Assembly: GCA_029207755.1 (NCBI GenBank)
Contig: JARCOQ010000012.1
Span: forward strand, 16,187,679-16,251,678
DNA length: 64,000 nt
Source: Chamaea fasciata
Lineage: Eukaryota; Chordata; Aves; Passeriformes; Sylviidae
Direction: 5' to 3'
Position numbers and translations under genes: made by a program. Shown one piece after another: positions 49,601 through 62,062 of the stretch. Within the stretch, counting starts at the first letter, position 1; every line of letters starts with the position of its first letter. The notes beneath the pieces were generated by a model that searched no databases, was not told the DNA's origin, and worked only from the letters and a program-made list of their open reading frames with translations.

Positions 49601-52600
49601 AATGTGTCTCCAATAGAAAGTAATGCAAATTTTTTTTCTTCACAGATTTTCATTATTGATTTAATAAACCTCTTGTGTTACTTCTGCATGACTTTTTGGA
49701 GTTTCCTTCAGTGCCTTGTGCTCTCCCAATCGGTAAACCCAGACTATTGGCTTGTCTTGCTGCTTCACCCCCTGTTTACATTCTCCTGTTCAGACTGTTC
49801 TTTCCACATTCAACCTTTTCTTTCCAAAATCCTGACTTGAGCTAATTCTTACTTACTCTATTTTATTACTATTATTATTATTTAGCAATTTGTTATTACT
49901 TACAATTGCCTTTAGGTAGCTCATTGGGAGAGGCAGACTATAGAGAATCCACAGACTACTGTGGTTTTTTAGGTTTTTCTGAATGAGATGATGCCGGCCA
50001 CTGTTAGAATAAGAAACTGGTTTTTTAGGACCTACTAAGAACCGTTGTATATATTCCTACCTCTTTCCCCCTTTCCCATTCTCATCCAGTTTGTGCTATT
50101 TAATCTGCATTAAAAATGAGATCTGTTGTAAGTTCACCGTCTCCACTTCCATGATGACATCTAAAAGATTTACTGCCGCCTTCCTAGCCGGTATCATAGT
50201 GTGTTGTTTGCCTCTCTTTATAGGCCAGTTTTTGTCTCCTTACGTTAGGTTCATGTGTACAGAATCTCCTGTATAAAGTGAGTTGTTTGCAGTCACACGG
50301 TAAATCAAGGCAGAGCACAAGAGAACCTCAGAGGTCTCTGGTTGTATTGTAGAGACATTCTCAAAAGTAATTTATAACTGTGCTTTTGGGAGCAGAAGTC
50401 GCATTCCCCTTGTGAACATGAACTCTGGCAAAGTCAAACAAGTTTATCATCCAGTACACAACACAGGAACTGGTGGCCCTAATGAATGAGGGGTTTGTTA
50501 TACAGCTTTTGTGGCCTACAGGACACAGGTGAAGGGTCTAGAGCAAGTACAAAATGCGTGCCCAGAGGACAGAACTATTTACCCAACACTAGGACCTCTG
50601 CTGCCATTCCATCACAGAGAAGAAGTGTGTGTGTTCTGGGTCAGAAAAAGTGAGTTCAGTTCAGTGGAACGGTTCAGGTCCTTTAAAACCAAGTTTAGCC
50701 CTGGCATGGGGGCCTGAGAAGGCTGCACCTGCCCACACCAGAGGTGGGCTGGGGCCGTTCCCTGCCTTTGATTTGTGTGCCTCAGAGAGAAGTGGTGATG
50801 CCCTCCTCTGGTTTTGGCGAGATGTGGTTGAATCTGTCATTATGTGCAGCCTCTTCCTCTTGTCTCAAGTTGTGCTATGTTTATTAGCGTCTAGTCAAGG
50901 GAAGAAGGGGAGGGAGGGATGAATCATGTTACACTCGTTGAGCTGTCAGAGGATTCTAGACAAGAGGGGTTATAGACGTAGCACTGGGAGATAAACAGGA
51001 GATGTTTTAATTCAGTGGAGGGTGTGTGTGTGTCTCTGAGGGCAGGGCTTTGCTCAAAGTATCAAAGAAGCCACAAAATGAAAGCTTCTTGATGCAGTCT
51101 GACCACCTAAGAGGCAAGCAGGCCAGGCAGCTCATGTACCCACTCTTTGTAGTCATTTAATTGCAGCTGGTATTAGCATTAAGTTGATGCTAACAGTAGC
51201 CTCCTATTCATAGAGCTCACACTTTAAGTGCGATTAAATATGTTGAGACAAATCCCAACGTTCTCATGCAGACAAACTGCCATCAAACTCAGAGAGCCAC
51301 ACTGCTGGTGAAAGTACAGAATAATTGCTCTTTGCAGTGAGGGTCCTTTAGAAATCGACAGCTGTAAAAATACAACAAAATTTGGCCCAGTGGGACCTTG
51401 AGGAGAAGCTAAGTACAGAGCTGGTGGTTTTTCTCATTCTTAAAGCTGTTTTTAGTCTACCCAAATTCCAATACACAAATCTGTTTTCTGCCATTGTATC
51501 AGCACAACATGAACAGCATCTTTCATGGGAGTTTTATGATTTTCTTTATGTTCACACACTACTGCATCTCCATCCTGTATAAAACACAAACTGTTTTACA
51601 GGATCATCCCTTTGACCACTATTTTGGTGAACATTTGTCCATTATTATTCCATTACTCTATATTATGGTTAATATAAAAATAAGAAAAAATTCTCCAGAA
51701 AAATAAGATGAAAATGGGAAATAGACACATTCTTGAGAATATTTTAGGTTTTACTAGAAAAAATACAAGGTAGTGTTTCTGGTCTCAGCATTGACCTGAC
51801 TGGTGATGAATTGTGTGGTTAGGTTATTGATCAACCTTCTCCATATCTGTCTGATAAGCTTTCTGTTTAACTCTGCCTTTAGCTCTGCAAGACAAAGGTA
51901 GTGTTATCCCAGGTGTTTTGGCGCTACTGATTCCTGATAGGTAAGAAGTGGAATTAAAGAGGATTAATGATGAGAAAGAATCTGCTTCTGCCTGGCAGAA
52001 AAAGTAACAGAAGTTGCATTTCTTTCTGGTTTTATGTTAAAAAACCTGGAATGTACATAGAGGAAACTGAGCACAGTGGGCTGTGGCTGCACAACTGCTC
52101 GAGTGCCCACAGGAGCTGGTCTCCACTCACTTGTGCCTGCACTGTCCTTGCTCAGTTGGCAGCAGAGCATGAAAATAAATGTGTTTCTTGGTGTATTTCC
52201 AACCAAGCTTCGGGCTGCTGTGGGCACCGTTCCTTGAACCTTTGGAGTGGTTTTCCAGAAACAGGGAGTATCCATTTGTGCAGAGATAATTCATCCCGGC
52301 CCTTCTTGTTAAGCAGCAGTCTTATCATCACGTCCAAAGGAATCAGTAGTCTCTATCTATGCTTAAAACATCAGTGTTTTTCTTGCTGCAGCAAAGCCTT
52401 TCCACTAAACCTGGTTCCCACACTTTGCCTAGTCCATTAGAGAGAAGCTTATGGACAAATGCCCTTGTGAGGGTCAGGAGTGGATGACCTGCCTGCACAG
52501 ATGTGACCCCTTCATAACAGGATGTCTTTGATGTCGTGAGGATTTTTATTTTCAGCGCCACTGTTTTCATGTGGGCTGTTACCATCTCTGCTGCTGAGGC

Positions 52601-55600
52601 AGGGTATTCACTTCTGCAGGGCTGGGAACTACTGGACATCACAAACAGCTCTCTTTTTAGAGGCAGATTTCAATAACTAATAGAAGCTTTTAGTCACTAA
52701 ACAGGGTTTTATTTCTGTCTTTCCCCTTTTCTTCCTCCACTTTGGAAGTGTTTGAGGAGGATACCTGGTGTGTAAAGGCTGTTGTTTACCCAAACCACAA
52801 TGACAGTCTGTGGAACTGGAGCTCAAGTCCAGCTGAAGCAGCCCACTCCTGGAGATTTGTACCTGTCACATGGCACAGGAGTGGGAAGCACAGAAGTTGT
52901 CTTGGTTGCACCCTGGCCCCTACACGATTCACTTAATTTGAGCAAATAGTGCTATCAAAACAGTTCATAAGCATTGCTTTTTTCCCCCAAATTATTCTCT
53001 CCTTACCCTATGCAGAACCAGAGCCTTGATCATGATGACAGCTCTGTGACATACTTGCACTCAGTTGGGAGCTTGACTTCAAGTCACTGTGGGCTGCTCA
53101 GTCATAACTACTCTGGACGGTCACTGGGAGTCCTGTCACCAGCTCCACAAGTCTCTCATGTGTTTTGGCTCCTCAAATTTTTGTTTGTTACGGTACGGTG
53201 CTTAAGTCCACCAGATATTTATGGCAGTGTTTTCTAATTTGTAGCTTCTTAGGGATGGGTTTGTTCTCCCGATGTACAGCAGGCTCTTTACTCTTAGAGG
53301 ATCACTGGGGCTGCTGTCCAGTACTGCAACTGGAGGGAAGGTTGGAGGTCGAAGACCTGTTGCTTTTGAAATTTCCATGGATCCAGATAAAAGCTGTAGC
53401 TATGCTAGACAAAGGCATCCAGGCTGGTGATGCCTTTATTGAATTTATCAGTCAGTTCCTCAAGATCATTTCAGAGCCATTTGCATCTGATTTCATTCTC
53501 TCCTGAGCATTAGCTCTGTTGTTGGCTTTCAGAGATAGAGCTTGCTAGGGATTTTCTAGGAAATACCTGTGTTCCAGGAGCTCTGTGTGCCTGACTTTGT
53601 CATGGCCTTCTCCCAGTGAGCTGGCAGGAACGGAGTTAAACTTAATTATCTCTGCAGTGAGAGCTGGCAGTGGTCCTACAGTGAGTTTTAGCAGCTGAAA
53701 CCCAGACTTCAATGTATTTTTTTTTCCTAAAAAACACACATTTTGTGTTAGGAAGGCTCTGACTAGCCCTTAAGTGGTATCTGAATTGAATTTTAATGGA
53801 TAATTCCATTGCAAACAAGGGGTTTTTTTTCTGTCTTTTTGATCATGTCACTGGGAGCAGAAATGTTGGTTCTTTCTTGCCTTTTCTTATCCCATTTTAA
53901 TCCCAATTCTGTTGCTGCAGGTCTACCATAAATTACTGTATGCTAAAGGAATTTCCTATTGATTTGCTCTGACAGTGATTTGACCAGCTATGTGAATAGC
54001 TGATGGAAGCAGAACTTATCTTGGGTTCAGACAGTGGTGCATTGACTAAAGCTCTGAGGTAAACATTTGCAGAAGAAACCTGAAATCATAGAGCCTTGCA
54101 GTTCAGCACAATTTACAAACACGTATTAATTAAGCTTCAGTGCTGGCTCTACTCTGTGTTAGATGAGAACAACATCCTGGCACACAATGGGTTGACATCA
54201 GTAACCTTTTATTGTTTATCATGCTCGGAAGTCACCAAGAATGAGGGTGAAGAAATGTCAAATAATCAGGTCAGATGCAAGTGAATGAGTCTTGATGGTT
54301 GAAGCTTGGTACCGTGGGAACCATTATTGTCCAGGGTAATTTCTGGAACATGCAAGTTAATTTCTTTTTTTACAATGCTGGTTCATAAGCTGGGGAAATC
54401 TGCAAACAACTTGTAAAGTCAGATGAAAACCTTTTTCCTGAATCTCGTATATGGCTGCCCAGCTAGTGACTGCCAAAAAATGGTAAAAGACAAAAGTTGG
54501 ATGACAAAGATAATTGGTCTTGAAGTTATTCCTACAGCAATAACAAGGCCCAGCACAAACCTGCTGAAGAGCAGAGGAAGCTGAGGCAATAAAGTGGTAT
54601 TTGCTTGCAGAGACAATGGGGTGTTGCCTTTTCACTCCCCTGGGCATTCACATTTCAGGCTGCCCCACTCTGTACACAGACACTCGGGGCTTTATTCTTT
54701 GAGGGCTGGATTCTTGCTGTTCACAGTGGGATCACTTGAATGCTTGTGCCTGCCTGCCTAATATATGTTAATTGAAGGACTTTTGTGTCTCAACATCTTT
54801 ATTAATATTAATGGCATGAGATTTTTAATGGACCTATACGAAATATGCCTGACCTAGCTTGAGCCCTCACTTTTGTTTTTACACTCTGCAGCACAGTGTG
54901 GCTTCTGACTAATTTAAGGACGTAATATTATATTCTGTGGCAGAGTACACAAACTAATGAAACATGGATTACTCTTCAGACCTGCAGTTTCCTTGCCATG
55001 AGATAGAGAATTTATATAACACCAGAATGTAATTAGTTCTTTTTAAATCATGAAATTAAAAACAGGTTTTCTGTTTCTTTGTGAGGATTATTGCACTTCA
55101 GTGAAAAGATTTAAAAAAAAATTCTTCCTTGACCAGGCCTGTATTATACCAGTAGGCCTTACAATTAGGCTAGACTAAACCTCAAGAAATATTTTAAATT
55201 AATAGCATAAGTTAATCATGGTGAGGGATAGGTATAAATGCTGTAACACTGCATCAGACAAGAAGGTTTAAACTTCTCTAAAAGTGTGGCTACCCAGTGT
55301 CGTTTCTTGTTAACACTCGACAGAACGTTACTTGTTTTCTTACATGCAAATGTAAATTAAATGTTAAAATAACAGTCTTGGGCTAGGGCAGACATGATTT
55401 TTGTTTTGCAGTCCAGTGTGGATGATTATGGCATATGCAAGAAAAATGCTTCTGTCATGTTTGCACTTTTTTGTTACTTTTCCTGATAAAGAATAATTTC
55501 TTGTAGTCTGCTCTACATTTCATTGTGTGTAATAAACATCTCTACAGCCAGTGTGGATACCAGCCTGCCACAACAGGAGCTCCAGGCTCGCTCTGTCAGC

Positions 55601-55642
55601 TGGTTCTTTTCATGCTGGAAGTCATGCTGGAGGCCATAGGGA

Positions 55643-55665
55643 TTTTTTTTTTTTTTTTTTTTTTT
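55643..55665. repeat. T23 homopolymer in intron 3
   Basis: This is an uninterrupted run of 23 T with no retroposon body recognised on either side. Confidence 0.95.
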
Positions 55666-58600
55666 ACACTACTGACATCACATACTGCTGGTGGGATTGT
55701 TGTCCTACCCCAAGCAGCAAAAGCTTGAGCAAAGGGGCGGAAGAAAAGAATTTCGAAGCTGAGACAGCAGTGAGCTACTGATGTCTGCTGATTCCTGCAG
55801 CCCAGTATTGTCCAGTCTCGTTGGTGGCTTCATCTAAAGCTTCTTGTGGTGAGTAAAATGTTTTCTGCTGACTGCTCTGGACCTGAACCTGGCTTTGGGA
55901 AGTGTCTTATTCCTTCCTATATCATCTTGGCCATTGAGTCAGTTGGCACTCCACTTTTTTGGTATACACTGCTGCAATTGCTGCTTGGTTTAGAAAGATG
56001 TTTTGAGAAGGGGAGGCACCACTGGCTCATCGAGAAAGTGAGACGTGTCTGTTGCTCCTGGTGGACCCCAAAATGCATGTTGGACACGAGCCAGGGTGGT
56101 GCTGTATAATCAGATTTCACTGAATCAGAAGTTAGATGGGGACAAGCTCCATGTGCCGAAGGGCAAACCCTGTGTGCAGGCTGAGCCTCGATGCTCTCAT
56201 GGACTGCTCAGACCAGAACAGCCAGGAGTGAGACATGGCAGGAGCTCAGGCAGCTCCCAGAGAGGCAGCTGCTGCTACTACTGCTAGAAAATGCACCCAA
56301 GTGCTTGGCATGCAGTGCCTGCAGTTGCCAGATAGGTTTCAGTGCCCTGGTGCCAAGTGTTGTCATTCCACTCTGCTGCCAGGGCATCCCGACAATGAAA
56401 GAGTAAAGGAAGCGCAATGGCCACCAAAAAATGCAAAGCCATGAGTAAATGTAAAGAGGTTATTTGGCCCAAATCCAGTCCTGATGAAGTCCAGTCTGGT
56501 GATGGGAATAAAAGAGGATGAGGCCTGTTGTCCTTGTTGGACAGGAGATGGACTTGGCAGGCTTTGAGCTATGAAAATGTGCAGGGATATTATCAGATGT
56601 CATCACAGAACACCTGTAGGGGACAAGACCTCTTTCATCTCTTGCTCATGGTAGGAGAGCTGAGTAATTGCAGGGAGGGGAGCATGTTGCAGAAACAGTT
56701 AATTTATTCCTGTGTTTACCAGAGAGAGCTGGGTGGTCATTTGAGCTGCCTGAGGCACAGAGCCCTGCAGGTCTGGCATAACGAAGACCATGTATGATTC
56801 CAGTACCAAATCCCAGCGTGCAGGTGGTGCCACATGCTGTGAGCATCAGATTAATGCTGTGGTGATGCAGGTTTGTGTTTTCCATCAGTGGGACAGACAA
56901 AATACCAAGGAAAGGACAATTTGGACCAGCAGCTGAATCAGAGGTCTGGTTGTATTACCAGTTAAATCTAGGAACAAAAATGTGCCAGACTTTGGTTTTG
57001 GCCTCTGAGTATTGCACTGGTTCTGTTTACAGGTTCTCAGCTTTTGGGTTATAGTGCCATCAGAAGTTTATTTTTGTTGTAAATTTCCAAGCATTTCTTG
57101 AAAATTAGCTTTCTGGTGCACAGAACAGCACCACAGCACTAAATTAGTTGCAAATAGCTTGAGGGCTAAGGGAATAATGTATTTTTTTGTTGTGGCTCTT
57201 CATATGATTTATTTAGTCATTCGAAAGACGACAGTTTGGGAAAGTCAGGAACCCACTCTAACGTGAGAAACAAAAGAGAAGGAAATGTTATTCATCCAGA
57301 ATGAGGGTCTGTCTTCTGCAAACCAGCATCTGTGCATAGCCAAGGTCGTTCTGCCTCCACAGCCCTACTCCTGTGTTAGGATTAGCAGAGGATGAGGAGT
57401 ATTTCCCATTGGGAATGTTTCCTGCCCACCAACAGCCTGCTCAGAATGGTGTCCATATGCTCCAAAATATCTCCATGGATATTCTACATCCTTTAGTGAC
57501 AGCTTAGCCTTTGGACCTAATTACCAATAAAGAGGAATGCATACTTGATTGATGCATACTTTTCTATACCAGCGCACTGAATTGGTGCCTGTTCTTTCTT
57601 AAATCTTTATCTTGCCAAGGACAGTGCAATTCAGTGTCCATTGTATCTGAAATATGAATATGTTTGTTTTTCTGTAAAGGTGCACACGGCAATGCTGTAG
57701 TGTCTTCTGCTGTTCAATAGTTTGTTCAATCATTATCATGATTTAAAGCAACACTGTTGTGCTTCTTTCAGGAAAATAATTGCATTTTAAAGAGAAAGTA
57801 GTTGTAGTTTGCCTTTACTTTTTGTAGTAAGTGGAGGGTATATGTTTATTGCAAAAATTTTTGTCGTGGGGGATGTATATGAATGAGTCTTACGACTTCC
57901 TTTATTATTTGTTAAAATATGTTAAATGAGTAAGTCACTGTAAATCTGTAAAATATTTTATAAAATTTATTTGCCATTGAAAACAAAACAAATTCTTTTT
58001 CAGTTTGGTGAATCTCATAAGAATTAGTATAAATAATCTGATCAGCGTATATATAACTGATCACATAATATATATATATTATAAATGTATAAACTTTGAT
58101 CAGTGTCTTGTTTTAGTCCTTTTGAGGGGCTCAGTGGAGGTGTATAAAAAGAAGCCCTGGAGAGGGGTGATCAAATGTGAAATCTTGGGCTGAAACTACT
58201 CGGACAGGATGGGGAGTGTAGATTAAACCCTCTCTTATCTGGCCAGTGTTCTTGTGTGTGCTGCCTCTCCCCAGCGAGATGCCTGACTGATTCACAGCGA
58301 CTGATGGGCAGTTTAAAATTACAAAGCTTTCGGTTTCCTTGTTCCTAACAGATAAAGAGGGTGGGCATTTCCTGATTATATGGTATACACTGAAAATATT
58401 TAAGTTCCCCATGGTGCTATTTGTGCCTAATTTACTTCTCTAGCACATTAACACTGCTGGTTTTCTGCAGTGGGAGGAGTGTGTGGTGTAACATGCTGTG
58501 AAGAGAGGAAATGTTTCACAAGAGCTCCTTCTGGCTTTTCCTCTGTTTGCGTTACCACCTGGAAAGAAGAAAAGGTGGAGGGGCTGACTGATGATCCAGA

Positions 58601-61600
58601 TGGATTGCAGGAACAGTCACGTCTGTGGTCAGATGTGTTAAGCCTGGCAAATTCACGCTGGGAAGTGGCAGGATTGCACTGCAGCTCCTGAAGCACATGG
58701 AACCTACTGTAGGAAGGCGTGTGGGCATGAGGAGTGCTGACCTGCCATCAGCCAGCAACCCTGGGGCAGGCTGTGCCCCTTCAGACGCCACCGAGCAGCC
58801 AGGTTATTTTGGGGAAAAGTTGGGGATACACCAGCGTGAGTGAGGGATGGGGGCTGAGGACAGGCTCCAGCAGAGCAGATACCATCTGAGCATAATAAAT
58901 CAGCGGCTGTGCGGCTCACACGGAGCTTCAGAGAGACTTGGAGTGGGAGGATCACATTTATCACTTTTCACGTTCACTTTTCTAGCTCTTGCCCATGAAA
59001 GCAGACAAATGATCTCCTGTTTATGGGAGCTGGGCGCTTTGATGTACTAGTTATTGCACTCGTGGGATTTCTCAGCAGAGCAAGCTGTCCTGATTCCTGG
59101 GTGAGGGCTCAAGGTGCAAGAGCAGCTGAGCTGTGCAGCTCTTCTCTCACTGCTGGCTGTGCCGTGGAGCCAGCTCAGGTCCCCTGGTGCCAGGATGGAG
59201 CAGAGAGCACTCTCCGGCCCTGGGAGTAGGAGCTGCCTTGGGGACTGGAGTGTCTGTGGCTCTCACACACTCCCCTGATGTCCCAGAGCCTCTGTGACCC
59301 TGGCAGCACATTCCTCTTCTTGGAGCTTTTTTCTTAACCTGTGCTTAACCTGACCTTTGCTTAACCTACTGTTCAGTAGATTCATTGCAGAAACAGGGTC
59401 AGGCTGCTTAGGAAATTTTGTCTCCTAAATCTTCTGCTGATACAATTTTTTTTACCATCCCTTTATAACTTTGCAGCATGCTGAGCTGTCAACAAATATC
59501 TCCCTTGTCTTCACTGCATCTTTATTTCAGTCAGAAGGCCTGTAATGTTTAACACAGTGGCAACATCTGTTCAATAGATATCTAGTTATCTTGGACCAAT
59601 TTAATATAAAGAATATCTCATAGAATAAAAAGCTGCTTTCAGACACTACCTTTCCTTTGCCACTTAAATCTTCCTGTTTCCTGAGATCTCAGAGAACATC
59701 ACAGGGTTACTTTGAGCTTTGATCCACAAACTATACTTTGAGAGCCTGGTATGTAAGGTACTGTGCTGAAAACACTCTACTGTACAGATGCTTTTGTGAG
59801 GAAATGCTCTTCACTTGCATGAAAACCCTGGCAAATGCTGTTTGCTGACGTAACGCATAACTGAACAGTTTCTCTAATGAGAAGACACAAGTAAATGCTC
59901 CCAGGCTTTTTTCCCACTGTTTTCTTAAACTCTCATCCCTGCTAAATAGTTGCATGATTCAGATGCTTGTACTAAAGTCTGGTAATGGCAAAATCAGTGT
60001 AAGTTTTCATGGCCAGTTTAGTTCTTATTCAGGGGGACAAGTCAAACATGGGGCTGAGTACCTGGAAACCATTGGTTAACACCCCAAATGCTGCTTTTGA
60101 CCTGCGTGTTGGGCTCTGGCCTTGTCACAGCCAGCATGACAGGAGGTGCAAATTGGTGCATTGGGTTGAAAAATGGATTTACCTCACCTTACCCCAACCT
60201 GGACCAAGATTAAGGTAGGATTTCTGTGTCCATTTTAAGAGGATTGTGGCATTATGTTTTATTTTATACTAAACCAGGACCTCTTTGTGGTGGGTTTTGC
60301 ATGTCATCACAGTTATTTCTACTACCGAGATTTCGAAAATAGTACTGAAAATTATTTCTCATTGAACTTTCATTTATAATATTATTCAAAGCAGAAAACC
60401 TGGCTGGATTTGTGACAGACTAGAAAAAAACCCTTAATTTACTCCAGCAAGGCAGTTACAGCATGCTTATCTTTGGTCATCATTCCCTTAAAATAGAAGC
60501 TGAGGCTAATTTGTGGGAGAGGAGTGGATGAGTGCAGAGCTTTAAAGCAGGCCCAGAGTGGGTGCAGAGTGGCTGAGCAGTGTGGATTGGTGGCATTTGG
60601 CTACAGGGAGGAAAATAGAGGCTCTCTGGACTCAAAGTACACTTGGCAGTGTAAAATGGTGAAGGCAGGTTTTGTGACTGTCAACAGGGCCTGCAAATAT
60701 GAGGCTTTTTCATGCCATGGAATGTAGATGTAAGCTATTACATTTAGCTTAGTAAAGAACTATTTAAATGCCCGTGTAAAGTAAGCTCTGGATGCTGAGG
60801 GTGTTTGTATGGTCATGGAAGCGTTATGTGGCATTGCCATTGTGCAGATTTTTAATGCTGCAGAAAACTGAGAAAAGGGTGAGGTCTTACTTCAACTTGG
60901 TGGATTTCTGGGGTGCTGCTGCCTTGTATTTTGGGTTTAAGTGTGTGAATTACAGTCAAGGTTTTACCGTTATACCTTTTCTTGGTGGGGAGAAGAGACT
61001 CAGAGACACCTAGGCTGCTGCTCTGCTTCAAAGGGATTATTACAGCCAGAGAGCAGAGGGTGCCACTGATTGTCCCTGCTCTGCCTCTCACAGTGGTGCC
61101 AGCCTGGTGAAGAGGGGTGGCTGAGGAGTGGCCGTGTGGTGTTACATCCCCAGCTGGCTTTAACACCCTGGCACCAAGGAACACCCTTTCTCTAAAGGCC
61201 TGTGCCCAGCAGGAAGCCTTATGGCACAGGAATTGCAGCCCAGCCCTGCACAGCTGGGTGTTTCTGGGTCACTGGGGCCACCTGGCACAAGCCTGTCCAG
61301 GCTGTGCTGAGGGACAGGACTGTGTCTGGGGACAGGGTCTTTGGCCAGGTGGGAGCCCTGTGAGGTGGCACACACCTGCCTGTGCTCTGTGCTCAGCACA
61401 GCTGGCTCCTGGGCCCCAGCTCTGGCTCTGGGGTGGCTCCCTGAAGGCTGGGGATGCAGCTTAGAGTAGAGAAGGTAGAAGCACTTTACCAGAACAACCC
61501 AGCCAGGGTCAAATGTGAGCCTTCACGAGCCTCTCATGAGCATTTTCAGCATTGATTACAAAATCCTGCCTATTAAACTGATAAATAAGGAGCAGAGAAG

Positions 61601-61914
61601 CTGAAATGCTGAGGAGCAGGGAGTTTAATCCAGATAACCCAGGCGCCAGCCCGACATTCTCACTCTTGGGCCATCTTTGCTTCTTGTTTTCCATTCCCTT
61701 AATGGCCTAAGCTCTTTTGTTCCACTCCCTTTCTCCTTCCCACGTAGATATTTCAACATATGGATCTGTCTGTGTATGTGGAATATCAGCAAAGCTGATA
61801 CTTTGCTCCCTACAGAGTTCCTTGTGACCACTCTCTCATGTAACTAATCCATAGCAATGTATACTCCAACAAGGAAAATTAAAAGGTTGGGAACCACTGA
61901 CCTAACTTCTTAGT

Positions 61915-62062
61915 AAGCAATACAGCTGGCAATCAGATGTAACCCGAGCTCCTCGTTATTGGAGCCGCCTGAGCTATTCATAGCGAAGCAAAATTGCTAT
62001 GGGAATTGAGCTGGATTTATTTTGTTTGAATGCAAATTATCCCAGGTCAGACAGGCTCAGAT
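61915..62062. promoter_or_regulatory. Candidate intronic enhancer in ADAMTS18 intron 3
   Basis: This compact, non-repetitive patch has two E-boxes (CAGCTG at about 61923 and CAGATG at about 61934), several CpGs in otherwise CpG-poor DNA, and a perfect octamer ATGCAAAT at 62030-62037. TTTGTTT, a SOX-like site, lies just before the octamer. The mix of retained CpGs and clustered motifs resembles conserved non-coding elements, but conservation cannot be tested here. Confidence 0.3.

Noticed and set aside
50480..50760. Possible interspersed repeat or decayed retroposon
   Set aside because: Some phrases vaguely resemble CR1 internal sequence, but no diagnostic block matches, so I do not annotate it.
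51967..52440. 157-codon plus-strand ORF in intron 3
   Set aside because: Not similar to any ADAMTS domain and within chance length; a 103-codon shadow ORF lies opposite it.
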